A stretch of 64,000 nucleotides of DNA from NCBI GenBank assembly GCA_029961685.1, contig JARWKL010000003.1, positions 12,447,282 through 12,511,281 of the forward strand, given 5' to 3'. This document shows positions 1 to 10,923 of the stretch, in pieces; the first letter of the stretch is position 1; every line of letters begins with the position of its first letter. The position numbers were made by a program, and so were the translations under genes. Under the pieces are notes generated by a model. It had not been told where the DNA came from. It ran no database searches and saw nothing but the letters and a program-made list of their open reading frames with translations. This stretch comes from Aristolochia californica. Taxonomy: Eukaryota > Streptophyta > Magnoliopsida > Piperales > Aristolochiaceae.

Positions 1-109
1 TTGTTCCTCTTCTCTTCTTCTCTCTACCCGAGAGCCTTCTTCTCCTTGTCTCCTCTTTCTTTCTATCTTCCCTTGCTCAGAATATTGGAAAAGGGATCCT
101 AAATTCAAC
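1..109 (+). repeat. 3' end of a family-A copia LTR, cut by the window edge
   Basis: A pyrimidine-rich stretch ends in GGATCCTAAATTCAACA, the same terminus as the LTRs ending at 41186, 46749, 48657 and 53530. The next bases (ataag) are not a primer-binding site, so this is a solo LTR or a 3' LTR. Its 5' part lies outside the window, so the target duplication cannot be tested. Confidence 0.75.
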
Positions 110-534
110 AATAAGTTCTTAGTTCCTTTCAAATTCCTTTAAACTTATTTCATGAGTACCAAGGTTACCCATCAAGTCTTCTAAAGTAACATTCTTTAGT
201 ATCCTAATTTCATTTATGGTACTGACTTGGAGCATCCACTCTTTGGGTAGACTCCAAGGACTTTGTTTACTTTTTCTTTGTTGATATAGGTAGCATCAAG
301 TAGGGCCAATTTACTTAAGATTACATTGAATCTTTTATGCATGCTATCATCAAATTCATCGGGCCTCATTTTTAAGTTCTCATACTCATTAAGTATATTC
401 ACTTAAGCCTTTTTCCTTTAAGAAGTACCCTCATGGTTTACTTGAAGTTTATCCCACACTTCCTTGGCACTAGATGCAACAATGATTGCAGAGCGCTCCG
501 TAGCTCTTAGAGAATATGAGAGCATAATCAAATC
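110..534 (-). pseudogene. Degenerate copia gag (UBN2-type) fragment
   Basis: Read on the minus strand, 530 to 214 gives a gag-like string with stops between the blocks. Blocks include SAKEVWDKLQVNHEGTS, then NILNEYENLKMRPDEFDDSM and a KVLGVYPKS-type end. This pattern (a VWDKL motif, a helix with E..LFKM-like residues, and an R.LRSLPK-like end) is typical of the UBN2 gag domain of plant copia elements, especially Sirevirus-like ones. Gag would form the virus-like particle. Both ends are lost: the A LTR lies on one side and a J LTR on the other. Family assignment is by eye, so the exact lineage is uncertain. Confidence 0.6.
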
Positions 535-777
535 TATTGGAAGATATGATGTAATTAGGGTGGCACTGATGTAATTAATTTATATTTCTTGTCTCTTCCT
601 TACTCTTTTAGGGTGAAGGACATAGTTGTAATATTTTAATTTTATTCATTTATAAATAGAGCTTCAAGAGGAGGATTTGGACACAAGTCCATAACCTCAT
701 TCTTTCACCCTTTTCTACCCAATATGCGTTATTCTTCTTTCTCCACGAGGTAATCCACGGAGTCCTAAAAATCAACA
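535..777 (+). repeat. LTR of family J, short copy
   Basis: It begins TATTGGAAGATATGATG and ends AAAATCAACA, directly followed by a primer-binding site. It closely resembles the first and last parts of the 361-bp LTR at 6221-6581 but is about 120 bp shorter, mainly in the pyrimidine-rich 3' half. A TATA-like box (tataaatag) lies near 650. The first dinucleotide is TA rather than TG. Confidence 0.7.
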
Positions 778-789
778 TGGTATTAGAGC
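778..789 (+). other. Primer-binding site, initiator tRNA-Met type
   Basis: TGGTATTAGAGC abuts the LTR end and differs at one base from the plant initiator tRNA-Met complement TGGTATCAGAGC. It marks the upstream LTR as a 5' LTR on the plus strand. Confidence 0.75.
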
Positions 790-1309
790 ATTGATTTTTA
801 GGACTCGTAGCTATGAGTTTTTTAGAAATTCCAATCCTACTCGAATTATTACTGTTGCCCATTCTGAGTAGCTCCACGTTGGTGTATTTTGTTGTCTTTG
901 ATGGTTTCTACCTCGCTGCCATTGGTATCTCTTCCTAATACTCATCAACATATTTTTGCAAGAAGTTTGCTATGATTGGCTTAATGATATTCTTTGAAAT
1001 GCCAGAGTGCATCTCTGTCTCCTACTGAGGCAAGATCTGCTGCTACTGCCTTCTAGTCATTGTTATACATGAGAATTGCTTGTAACACAAGTGGTTCCAA
1101 CAATTTACGGATGCAGAGGAGGCAATCTAGTATTCATATTCTACGTGTTCCTCAGATGATATATGTCATAACGTCTTTAACGATGCTAAGTATTAGGTAT
1201 TTTATCTATATATTTATATTGATAGTAATAAAATTTTTATGTAAATATGTGTGTCATATTCTTTTGATTTTCTTAAATGAAGAGAAGATCAAAGATCAAC
1301 TTTTAGAAT
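790..1309 (+). other. Leader remnant of the J element, no coding domain seen
   Basis: The bases after the primer-binding site (gatttttaggactcgtagc) match the leader of D2 after 35375, so this is the internal start of a J/D-type element. I find no gag or pol motif in it. Element K is inserted at 1310, and I cannot place the rest of the J element beyond K with confidence. Confidence 0.45.
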
Positions 1310-1681
1310 TGTTAAAAGACACCCATGTGTGTAGGGGTGACATGGCTAATAAGTAAGGAGAACTTCTATAGAGATGGCATAAAATTATAATTATGCAAGC
1401 TGGTGTATGTCCTCTTAAGTCTTTTTCCTTTTAAAGCATGAGCCCTAAGGGCATTGTAGTCATTGTAAATACTTTTTCAAAACTATAAGTACAACTTCAA
1501 GGCATGGGATAGAGCACTCAAACCTCTTCCTTTGGACTCAAATTTGCTCCTATACCTTTCTCTTTTTTCCTCCTCTTTCTTTCCCTTGGTTTCTTCTCTC
1601 CTCTCCCAAGAGCTAGAGTTCCCCTCTTATTTCATTCCCTTGAAATCCTTTGTGTTTATGTGTTCGCCATAGAAATCAACA
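1310..1681 (+). repeat. 5' LTR of K
   Basis: It runs from TGTTAAAAGACACCCATG to AGAAATCAACA (372 bp). The 3' half is pyrimidine-rich, as in the LTRs of families A, H and J. It matches the copy at 3431-3808 along its whole length. Confidence 0.8.
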
Positions 1682-1693
1682 TGGTATTAGCGC
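1682..1693 (+). other. Primer-binding site of K
   Basis: TGGTATTAGCGC follows the LTR directly and matches the initiator tRNA-Met complement at 10 of 12 positions. Confidence 0.7.
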
Positions 1694-2880
1694 AGGCAAA
1701 GATCTGAGATGGAAAAAGAGAAGAAGATGGAGAATAAAGGGATGAAGAAGAAGAAAAGAAAAAGAAAAAAGCAAAAAACAAAAAGAGGAGTTTCTCTTTT
1801 TTCCTTTAGTCTTCTTTCTCAATACCTATTTTTAATTGGATTTTTTACTCTCTTAGGGTATTTTCATATAGAAAATTACATACAATAGGAATATCTTTGA
1901 GTCTACTTTCCAACTCAAAATAATGATTAAAATCAGATTTTTTATTGAAAGAAAAATCGACATCAAAAGCAGCAAAGGTCAAGTGGCAAAAAAGTTTCGT
2001 TTAGCATAAAAAAGCTTCAAATTTCTAAACTGTTTGTACTAACATGACTTTGAATTTATATTTAGAATTATATCTCAAAAGAAACCTATGTGAGTTTACT
2101 TTCTATCCAATTAAATATTTTTTCAATTTGATCTTTCTAGAAAGAGACATTCACATTGGAAGATTCAAAGGTCATGTTGGTATCCAGTTGGATGCAAAAA
2201 TCCAAATTTAAGCCAAATTGTTTGCTTCACTTTTTGAGTTTCTAATCTTAGTTAAGTTTCTTATTTTTTTTTCAAACTGCACTCAAGATTTTACCAAATT
2301 GAGTATCTTTCCTTCATTAAGGTTTCTTTATTTTATCTCACATCGCATTAGTTTCCCTAAGAGAAGTCATTCTTTATATGAGTTTACTTTTTGTTTTTTT
2401 TTTTACTAAGTCTGAAAAAATTGAATTAGAAAGTCTTGTTTGTTCATTCTAAATTCCAAATATTTGTGTCCTAAATCTCTCTTTTTCCAGAAATTATCTC
2501 ATGAATATTTTCTATGTAAATTGGTCAAGTTGTGTTAAAAATTAATTGCCTTATATAAGAAGCCCATTTTTAGAAAGTTCTTGTTATTATATCTCATCTC
2601 AAAACTTTCTTATTGGTTTTTTAAAATTTTCCTTAATCATTAACTTCAAAAGGGAATTATTTTTTCTATCTCTCTCTTGAGTCAAACTTGGTTATCGCTC
2701 AAAATACATAATTGGTCAAATTTTTTAAGTCAATTCAGTTTTACCGTTATTGTCTCCCAAAGTTTTTCAAAAAAAAAAAAAAAGTCACATTCTAGATTCA
2801 TTTAGAAGTATGGGTATTGTTTAGTTGCCTCCTTCCAGTTAAAGTTATTTTCCTTTGGTACTTCATCATTTTATCATGTA
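1694..2880 (+). other. Internal region of K, 5' part, no coding signal
   Basis: The first 100 bp is a long purine run (about 1706-1790, mostly A and G). The rest is very AT-rich with T runs, including a 15-A run near 2769. Short open frames such as 2218-2409 are hydrophobic by composition only and match nothing I recognise. Confidence 0.55.
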
Positions 2881-3430
2881 GTGTTTTCATCACTTCAAAG
2901 TAATGCCTAAACCCACTACCTAAAAGTATAGGAGTGTACCCTACATCCAACTTGAGTCAAATCTTTTATTCTTCACCCAAGAGGTGATTTGTGTATGAGT
3001 TACCCTTAAAAAGTGAGTAGTCTCTTTGTTGCGCCCTAATGCTGGGTTATTTTTCAGCTTTTGAAATTGAGCAGAGTGTGTTTCAGACTACGACCATTTT
3101 GACTAGTGGACAGAGCTTTGTTGTATGGCCAGGAGTGATTTTTATTTTCTCACCATTATGTTGTGCTCTTGGTAAAGAACAAAGACATCCCCAACTTGAG
3201 GGGGAGAAGAAGAAGGAGAAGTATAAGAAAGAGGTAACCAATAATGAAGAATTCCACGTGTAGTGGTAATAAAATTTTATGTGACCATAATATCCAAGTA
3301 AGGGGGAGAACAAGATGAAGACTACAAACAAGATGTCAACAACAGAAAGATGAATCAAAGTAAGGCAATAAAAGTTTCTTGACCAAGGTTATTTGTAGAG
3401 TGAAGTTACAAACACCAGCTTGAGGGAGAG
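2880..3430 (+). other. 3' internal module of K with polypurine tracts
   Basis: The stretch around 2940-3180 aligns by eye with D2 at about 37690-37935: shared blocks include ACCCAAGAGGT, CAGGAGTGATTTT-like and TCTTGGTAAAGAACAAA. The stretch 3190-3320 aligns with the reverse complement of 62594-62715 in L, sharing AAGAAAGAGGTA and TTTTATGTGACC. It contains several PPT-like tracts (CTTGAGGGGGAGAAG at 3195, AAGGGGGAGAA near 3300) and ends in GCTTGAGGGAGAG next to the 3' LTR. The region looks conserved as nucleotide sequence rather than as protein. Confidence 0.65.
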
Positions 3431-3808
3431 AGTTAAAAGACACCCCATGTGTGTAGGGATAGCATGGCTAGTAAATAAGGAGAATTTTCATAGAGATGGC
3501 ATAGAATAGGAATTATGCAAGCTGGTGTATGTCCTCTTATGTCTTTTTCATTTTAAATCATGTAGCCCTAAGGGCATTTTAGTAATTGTAAAAAACTTTT
3601 CGCAACTATAAGTACAACCTTAAGGCATGGGATAGGGCATTCATGCCTCTTCTTCTTGGCTCAAGTTCGTCCTTACATCTCTCTCTTTCCATCCTCTTTT
3701 TCTCCCTGGTTTCTTCTTCTCTCCTTTCTCCGAAGAGCTAGAGTGTCTTCTCTTCTCTCCATCCCTTGAGATATTTTGTGTATAAGTGTTGGCCATAGAA
3801 ATAAAAAA
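3431..3808 (+). repeat. 3' LTR of K
   Basis: It begins AGTTAAAAGACACCCC (the TG start has decayed to AG) and ends in an A run where the 5' copy has AAATCAACA. Point differences and small indels against 1310-1681 show that both copies have aged. Confidence 0.75.
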
Positions 3809-6220
3809 AAAATGCTTGGAAAACAATCTGGCATACATGTAGGTTGAAGTCGTATAGGAGAGTCCTGAGATGCTATATAAAATAATTGTTGACATTTTAT
3901 TTCTTTCTATAAAGATCTAAGGATCTTATTTTATTTCATGTTACATTTGTAGGGTGAGGTCAATAAAGTCAATTTATTCAAGAACTACCACTCTAGATAA
4001 GCCAATGGATGGGCAACTTACTAAAATAGAATTGTCCATGTTAGTATTACATAATTTCATGTCTTATTTATTTTTAATTAAATTTAGACAAAGTATTAAT
4101 TACTATGTACAACTTAAACAAGAACATAATGACAGTTTAATCCATGATACCTTGGCTACGAGTGTAGAGCCCAACTATAATGTCATATACGATTATGTGA
4201 TGATTGTTCGAGTTGACTACAAGAAGGGGATGGTTCAAAGTTTGGGTACTGCCAATGTAGCCATGAAGTTAACTAGGAGAAGACAGATGAAAACTTGCAA
4301 GAAAGATGGAGCTCATCAAACAACAGATAGCACAGGGTAGTCATCCTAGAGAGCACAACAAGTCACTCTTGGATATTAATACCATCTACCTTATAGTAGT
4401 AGTGGTTGAATTTGGTCCTAAATTGAAAACATCCAATTTCACCAACTAGATAGACAATAATTTGGAAATTTCTATAATCAATCTAATAAAGGTAGCCTTT
4501 GGGTGACTCTCTATGAGTCAAATCAATTACCCATGTAATCCCTAATTTGTCACTTGGTGCAAATCAACCTGGTATACATATCCAAGAAATATTATTAATT
4601 TACACTCCAAGATATCTACTTAATCTTAATCACTTATCCTAAAAATAAGTTTTAATTGATTTAATAAGTGTACTAAGACATGTGAAATAAAGCATGTTTA
4701 TCACTATCCAAGAATTTAGGTTAAATGTCAAATAATTGAGGCCTTGGAAGTTAGGTGTCTCCAACCACAAACTAAAAGCAACAATTCAAAGTGTTCTACT
4801 TTGAGAAGATTGAAAAAAAATCATGATTTATGGAGGCTAATCAATGCAAGTTTGTTATGAGGATTAAAACCTCGAATTAATTTTTACCTTATTAATGAAT
4901 CTTGAAACTGGTTCTTATGGAATTAAAATTACTTAGAAAATTAACCATTCCACTACTAAAGTTAGTATTGCACTTGGTTTCAGCTCAATTAAGAATTGAA
5001 AAATAAGTGAAATTTGAACCCATAAGCTTGTTCACCCAAGTGGCTTCTCAAGAGGGGGGTCAATTGAGATTTTCAAATTAAAAACTTAGCTTAGGCGTAT
5101 AATAAAAAATCATGCAATGTAGCAATTTCAAAGTAAAGTAAATATTCACATACCATAGGGGATAAAACAATTTTTGTTATCCATGTTCCCCTATTAGTAT
5201 TTACCGCCCAAGAACCCTTGCTAGGAAAATTCCACTATTTAAAGCTCCAATATCTAGAATTTACACACTTTTTATAATTACAATATCCTCAAGTGATTGA
5301 CTAGATTATAGCTCTAGTTGGCCCTTTCTATCTAGATTAGATAGATTCTAGATGAAACTTTCACAAAATAAAATCAAAGAAAGGAAAAAGACTTGCACCC
5401 AATACTTGGAGAGTACCTTCTCCTTGAGAGATCCAAGCATCCTCTTCTTTTGCATCACAATGTTGAATAAAGGATTTTGTCTAATATGAAATGCAAGGAA
5501 AGGAAGAGGAAAGATTAGAATATTTACAAAGATATAGCTCTCTTTCACTCAAAAGCACTTTGGAGAGGAATTTCAAAATTGTGTGAATATGGGCTTATAC
5601 ATTTGCCAATAAATGCTCATTATCCTCTATGCGAGGTTTGGTGGGGGATTTATTCATTTCCCAAGCCAAACTAACCGTTATTTTCCCATTTTCAAAAATC
5701 AATACATTGATTGAGCGATTACTATAAAGTGATTAATTGATCGATCAATCATAACGCCTCTTTTTTTTTGTGAAGATGTGATTATTGATCAATGGACTAG
5801 TCGATCAATAAATTATCGTTAGTCTTGAAGAGTTAAGTTGATTGGTTATTACTAGGGGATGATCGATCAATCAAAATTCGCTCTAGCAGTGCAATAAAAG
5901 TATGATCAATCAATGTATTTCTTATGATCGATCATGCTTTATGTCCCTAACTAGCAAAATTTTGTTTGATCAATCAATTATGTGGGATGATCGACCGGTT
6001 TATATAATTTTTACTTGCCTAGATAGTATTGATCGATCAATCCAAATGGAACGATTCATCATGCTCTATAGCATGAAAACACCATGTTCTGGATGATCAA
6101 TCAATCGACTTTTGATTGATCATGCTTTATAAGCTTGTCTTGTGCACTTCTGGATGATCGATCAATGGCAGAGGCTGATCGATCATTCCAATGCCACTTC
6201 AACTAAGTTGACTATTAAAG
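3809..6220. other. AT-rich stretch with no recognisable gene
   Basis: No gag, pol or host protein motif was found in these 2.4 kb on either strand. One plus-strand open frame of 128 codons (3954-4340) contains no motif I recognise and has no sign of splice or codon structure. It is probably a chance or decayed frame. The right end carries the GATC-rich block listed separately. A segment near 5041-5080 (aagaggggggtcaattgag) looks like mobile-element terminal sequence, but I could not assign it. Confidence 0.4.
5690..6190. repeat. Dispersed GATC(A/G)ATCA motif cluster
   Basis: About a dozen near-palindromic words of the form GATCGATCA or GATCAATCA occur in 500 bp. Examples lie near 5740, 5840, 5905, 5930, 5970, 6030, 6095 and 6160. 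Spacing is irregular, so this is not a simple tandem array. A second, smaller cluster lies at 29885-29950, and both share ATTGATCAATG followed by CTAGTC. Each lies just upstream of a J or D LTR. Confidence 0.65.
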
Positions 6221-6581
6221 TGTTGGAATATATGATGTAATTAGGGTGACATTGATTTAATCTGTTTATGAATTATGTCTCTTACTCACGCTTACTAAGG
6301 TGAAGGGTATAATTATAATGTTATTACTTTTGATATCTATAAATACAACTTAAGGGGGAGGGTTTGGAGTAAGTCCAAGACCCTAATTTCCTCCTTTTTC
6401 CCATCACTATTCTCTTCACTCTTTTCTCTCTTGGACGTGTATCATATTCTCTCCTCTCCCTTTCTCTCTTGGACATGTATTATATTCTCTCCTCCCCCTT
6501 TCTCTTCTGTCTTCTTTCTTCTTCCTTCTTCCTTCTCTCTTTTGCCTAAAGTTATTATCTATAGAATCCTGAAAATCAACA
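6221..6581 (+). repeat. LTR of family J, long copy
   Basis: This LTR starts TGTTGGAATATATGATG and ends GAAAATCAACA (361 bp). A TATA-like box (tataaatac) lies near 6340. In the 3' half a segment containing TCTCTTGGAC and TATTCTCTCCTC is repeated twice in tandem (about 6425-6505). It is the 5' LTR of a J element because a primer-binding site follows. Confidence 0.75.
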
Positions 6582-6593
6582 CGGTATCAAAGT
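6582..6593 (+). other. Primer-binding site of J
   Basis: CGGTATCAAAGT follows the LTR end and matches the initiator tRNA-Met complement at 9 of 12 positions. Confidence 0.6.
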
Positions 6594-8089
6594 AGTAATG
6601 TTTAGGATTTCAATTGTTTTATTTGTTGCTCGGATTATGAAATATGAAAAATTGATGTTCAATCTTAAAAATGTGAATATTGCATGGGTTTGTTCTTGCA
6701 TGTATACGAATGAATCAATGCCCCTTATGGTTTTTATCATATTTTTCTTGAGTTCTTCATGCTTCTCAGAAAACAATTCTATTTTTTTTCTCTTTTCTCT
6801 CATTCAATTGTTTCATTGCTGCAATAATGGGATCTGTTTATTATTTTTTATATTTGAGGTTCAATATTGGTGGTCTCTCTGTTGAGTCAGGAACTAGCAA
6901 TAGATCGTTACCTCTTTCTTTGAATTCAGAATCATCTTTTTAGATGCTTATGTGAGAAAAGCAGTAAGATAAGTATTTTTTTGAAAAATCGATCATGTTC
7001 TCGATGCCTTGACAAATCTTGGAAAATCAGCCAATGAAGGAAATTTTCCAAGATTTTAGTCTTCACTTGGGAAGTTTCTAGTTCTGAAACTTGGAAACTT
7101 TCCAGTCCTAGATATTGAACGAAAGGCAAAACGAAGAAGCATATCTTTTTTGTTAAAATAGTTTCCTAACATAAGGAAACCTGGTGAATTAAGGCATGAT
7201 TGTATACGCGATATCCAGTCACAGATTGTACTCACCAAATCTCTGTTTTGAGAATATTTGCAGCAGTCATCAGTTAGTAGCAAAGGAAATTTTCTGGTTC
7301 TTCGACTCTGGCATTTGAATAGAAGCTGGTGTGGCTGCTAGGATACTATTGGCTCAGCTTCAGAGGTTGCTCTCTCTGATTTATCAAAGATTATCTTCTG
7401 CGCAACATAAGGAAAACATTACTCTTCTCTGTTCTGGTATTGCTGCTATCTGCTGCTTACAACAGAGTTTATGAACATAGTTTATTTTCTGTTGTCCCAA
7501 ATCTGTTGATTCTCCTCTACCCTTCCGTATTTGGAGAAGTATTTGCAGCAGTTGAATTATTGTTCTTCTCTTCCTTAATTTGGCCAACATAAAGAACTCC
7601 ATGCAGAGCACTTCATATTTCTATTTTTGATCGATCCCTCAGAGGAAGAGGGAGTGTTTGGCAGTTCACGGTAGTGATCAGAGTTGGGAGCAGCAACAAC
7701 AGCTGATCTCGGTAAGCATTCAGTAACAACAACAACATTGATACATTGTTGCTATACTCCATGCTTCTTTCAGCTAGTATATAACTTCAGAATTCATTCT
7801 CTGTTAATCAACACATTATTGCTATTCTAAAAGTCTTCTAACAAGCTATAACACGTTGCTAAACGCCTGGTCACTTGCTTTAATAAGAGAAACAGCTACT
7901 GCCTTCTTTTCTCTCCTGAATTCCAGCACACGTCGCTGCATGACCTCTTACACTTGGTGCTACTCATGTGGTTTGTTTTATTTTGGTGGTGCATCAACAT
8001 GTGTTTAAATTCCAGCATGATGAAAATTCATCTACGTGCCTCTGTTATTATGCTTCTTGCCTTTTTGTTTTTTTGAATTCCAGCATAAA
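6594..8089 (+). other. J internal region without coding domain
   Basis: The first bases (atgtttaggatttc) resemble the leader at 790. The rest shows CAACAACAACA and repeated AATTCCAGCA words (7919, 8008, 8075) but no gag or pol motif. Open frames of 60-95 codons are not supported by any motif. The 3' LTR of this J element is not seen; gypsy G0 sequence begins near 8090. Confidence 0.45.
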
Positions 8090-8751
8090 GCAGTTTCAAG
8101 CACTGATGAATGAGGTATTTAGCCACTATCTTTGGAAATTCATACTTGTTTTTTTATGATATACTCATATATAGCAAGACCGGAGAAGAGCATTTAGAGC
8201 ATTTATAGATTGTTTTTGAATTATTATGAGCACATCAGCTCTATTTAAAAAAAATCCATATTCTCTTTTGCGGCTTCACATGTCGCTTATCTTGGGCATA
8301 TTATAATATTACATGAGGGCGTCACGGTTGATCCCGAGAAGATTCGGGTAATTCATGATTGGCCACAACCTCAGTCTTGCTCTGGTTTACGGGGATTTTT
8401 GGGTCTCGCGGGATACTAACCCAAATTTATTCAGAATTACGGGTCGTTGGCTACACCTTTGACCTATCTCCTGAAGAAGAATTCCTTTCACTGGATAGAG
8501 GAGGCCACCTAGTTCTTTGAGGCCCTCAAAAAAGCTATTGCCTCCACCCCTGTATTACAACTTCCCAATTTTGATGACTTATTTTTGGTTGAGTGCGACA
8601 CGTCTGGTGGGGGCATTGGGGCCGTATTACAACAACAGTCATATCCTATTATGTATTTCAGCAGACAGTTAGCAGTTCGTCATCACAAATTGGCAGCATA
8701 TGAATGGGAATTAATAGGGTTGGCCAAGGTGGTCCAACACTGGCGCCCCTT
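8090..8751 (+). pseudogene. G0 RT C-terminus and RNase H N-terminus
   Basis: It starts with the RT string FQALMNEVFSHYLWKFILVF. Next comes the catalytic box, where the usual Asp-Asp reads Tyr-Asp (tatgatatactc near 8155), after a T-run frameshift. Further on are an LGH-I-like block, the GLRGFLGLAGYY equivalent (frameshifted, near 8380) and RNase H start LVECDTSGGGIGAVLQQQ (8588-8640) with the first catalytic Asp present. Several stops (8157, 8211) and shifts make it non-functional. Confidence 0.85.
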
Positions 8752-9278
8752 GATAAGTTCGAAAAGTTCTTTCAAGAACTCAAGAAGAATAACTCTCAAT
8801 TTCAATAACGATCAAAGGTTTTTAAATCCATGTACAAGTCCTCTATTTATAATGGAGGACGTGGTAGAATCTAGATAGAATAAACCCTTCCCCTAATTAC
8901 ATTCAATTAAAAAAAACTACTTACGGTAACTTGATGTAAATAGAATTCTAATATAAATCCAAGATATGTTGCCAACTCGTGGATATCCTTGTGGATCCCA
9001 CAAGATCTTCTAACCACTTGCCCTTCTGGAATAGATTACCAACTCGTGGCTATCCTTATGGGTCCCACAAAATCTCATGGTGGGTCCAACCAGCTTGTGC
9101 CTCCATGGTCGTTCCCACATTGTAGTAGAGTAAATCCTACCCATGTCTTTATGGTGGGTCCCACTAGCTTGTGCCTCCATGGTGGGTCCCACAATATAAC
9201 AGAGTAAAATCAACCTATGTTGGTGGGTCCCACTAGCTTGTGACTCCATGGTGGGTCCTACATTATAACAATGTAAAA
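8752..9278 (-). repeat. LTR-like insertion in G0 with tandem copies of an LTR terminus
   Basis: The RNase H reading stops at HWRP and resumes near 9285. The inserted 0.5 kb has the A-type LTR signature on the minus strand: TATTTATAAT near 8847 and TGTTATAATGTAGGACCC ending at 9270. The last 200 bp contains about three copies of a 69-74 bp unit starting with GGTGGGTCCMAC at 9079, 9153 and 9222, each carrying the TGTTAYA LTR start. I could not define a target duplication, so the edges are approximate. Confidence 0.6.
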
Positions 9279-9279
9279 C

Positions 9280-10871
9280 CATACTTTGTTCGCATCACGT
9301 ACTAATCACTATAGCCTTAAATTCTTGCTTGAACAATGTCTCACGACTTCGCCACAACAACATTGGATCAGTAAGTTGATGGGATTTGACTTTTCAATGG
9401 AATACCGTTCGCGGAGATTAAACAAGGCAGCGGATGCCTTGTCACAGCATTTTGAAAATCAGCAGCTCGTATATTCGATGAGCCAGCCTCGGTTCCTCAT
9501 CCTTGACTTGGTTAGAGACACACATGCCACTCTTTCGGTCCTATAGGAGCTATACGAAAACATTACAGAGGGGAAAATGGAGTCGAAGTGGTCCATCCAG
9601 GATTCACTTATTTGTTACAAACAATGCATTTATTTTCCCCACACTTCTAAGTTGATCCCAGCCATCCTCTCTGCATACCACGACAGCACACATGAAGGAA
9701 TTTAGAAAACGTTGCAACGGATTCGAGAAAAAATTTATTGGCAAGCCATGAAGACCTCCTTTGTGACATATGTATCAGCATGTCGGGTATGTCAATGCAA
9801 AAAAGCTGACCACTTAAGTCCCGCTGGTCTTCTACAACCTCTCACCCTCCCTACACAGGTCTGGGTCGACATTTCGATGCATTTTGTTGAAGGTCTTCCA
9901 TAGTCCTTTGGAAAATCCGTACTATTTGTGGTAGTCGATCGGTTCTCCAAGTATGGCCATTTTATTCCACTGGCTCATCCTTATACAGCTTCACGGGTAG
10001 CACAAACTTTCTTGGAGCATATTATATGCTTACATGACATTCCAAAATCTATTGTAAGTGATCGGGAAGCAGTATTCACAAGTCTTTCTAGAGGGAAATT
10101 TTTTGTCTGAGTAGTACGAAATTGAAATTCTCCTCCGCATATCATCTGTAGATAGATGGCCAAATCGTGTTGGTTAATCGTACCATCAAGATGTATCTAC
10201 AGTGCATGGTGGTCGATTGTCCGAAGCTATGGGTTCAATGGCTACCGTGGACCGAATACTATTACAACACTTCGTTCCACTCCACATTGCAATCCTCTCC
10301 TTTCAGGGTTCTCTATGGTTGGGATCCCCCTCGTCTTCTCACGTATATTCCAGGGACCACCCGTGTGGACACAATTGATTAGGCACTCATGGATCTCGAT
10401 TAGTTGCTACAAAATATTACAGAAAGCCTACAGAGAGCTCAAGTTTGCATTAAAGATGTCTACGACAAAGGACACCGCGATGTCTCTTACAAGGTAGGGG
10501 ACTATGTTTGGTTACGCCTACAACCATACCGCCGACAATCCCTTGCGGGACCACCATGCCATAAGCTCTCACCCAAGTATTTTGGGCCTTTCTCCATTAT
10601 TCGTCGCATGGGACCAGTCGCCTATCAACTCCAACTGCCAGCTACAGCCAAGCTCCATGATGTGTTTCATGTCTCCCTCTTGAAACCTTATAAAGGTTCC
10701 CCACCTACTTCCTCTCCATTCCTTTCACCAGTGGACAACGGACACGTTATTCTTACACCAGTTGCGGTGTTATGCGCACGTTTGGTCAATGACCAGTGGG
10801 AGATTCTAGTCCAGTGGATAGAAACTGAACCTGAGGCTGCTACATGGGAGCTGTTGGACATCTTCAAATAG
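9280..10871 (+). pseudogene. G0 RNase H C-terminus and integrase
   Basis: RNase H continues with NHYSLKFLLEQCLTTSPQQ and an ADALS end (9286-9450). Integrase follows: a zinc-finger-like VSACRVCQCKKADH block near 9770; the core, where the first catalytic Asp in the ISMDF context reads His (ISMHF near 9875); SDREAVFTS near 10060; and a decayed third acidic site near 10150. The C-terminal part is open from 10404 to 10871 (GDYVWLRLQPYR, HDVFHVSLLKPYKG) and ends in a chromodomain-like WEILVQWIETEPEAATWE. Stops at about 9544, 9901 and 10108 and frameshifts kill the frame. Confidence 0.85.
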
Positions 10872-10923
10872 GTCTACCAGCTTATGAGCTTGAGGACAAA
10901 CTCTTTCTCCAAGGGGAGGCATA

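Larger units (their letters stand above)
1310..3808 (+). mobile_element. Non-autonomous LTR element K
   Basis: Two similar LTRs (1310-1681 and 3431-3808) flank about 1.75 kb with a primer-binding site at one end and a polypurine tract at the other. No gag, protease, RT, RNase H or integrase motif is visible inside. Flanking bases agaat (1305-1309) and aaaat (3809-3813) fit a 5-bp target duplication with one change, although the 3' LTR ends in an A run that blurs the edge. The size and lack of coding fit a LARD-like or deletion-derived parasite. Its interior shares a 3' module with D1, D2 and L (see findings). Confidence 0.75.

Noticed and set aside
3954..4340. 128-codon open frame on the plus strand
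   Set aside because: No motif, no relative in the window and no gene structure. AT-rich DNA of this length gives such frames by chance or decay, so I did not call it a gene.
9010..9282. 90-codon minus-strand frame with repeated PTME-ASGTH text
   Set aside because: It is a translation of the tandem LTR-terminus units, not a gene.
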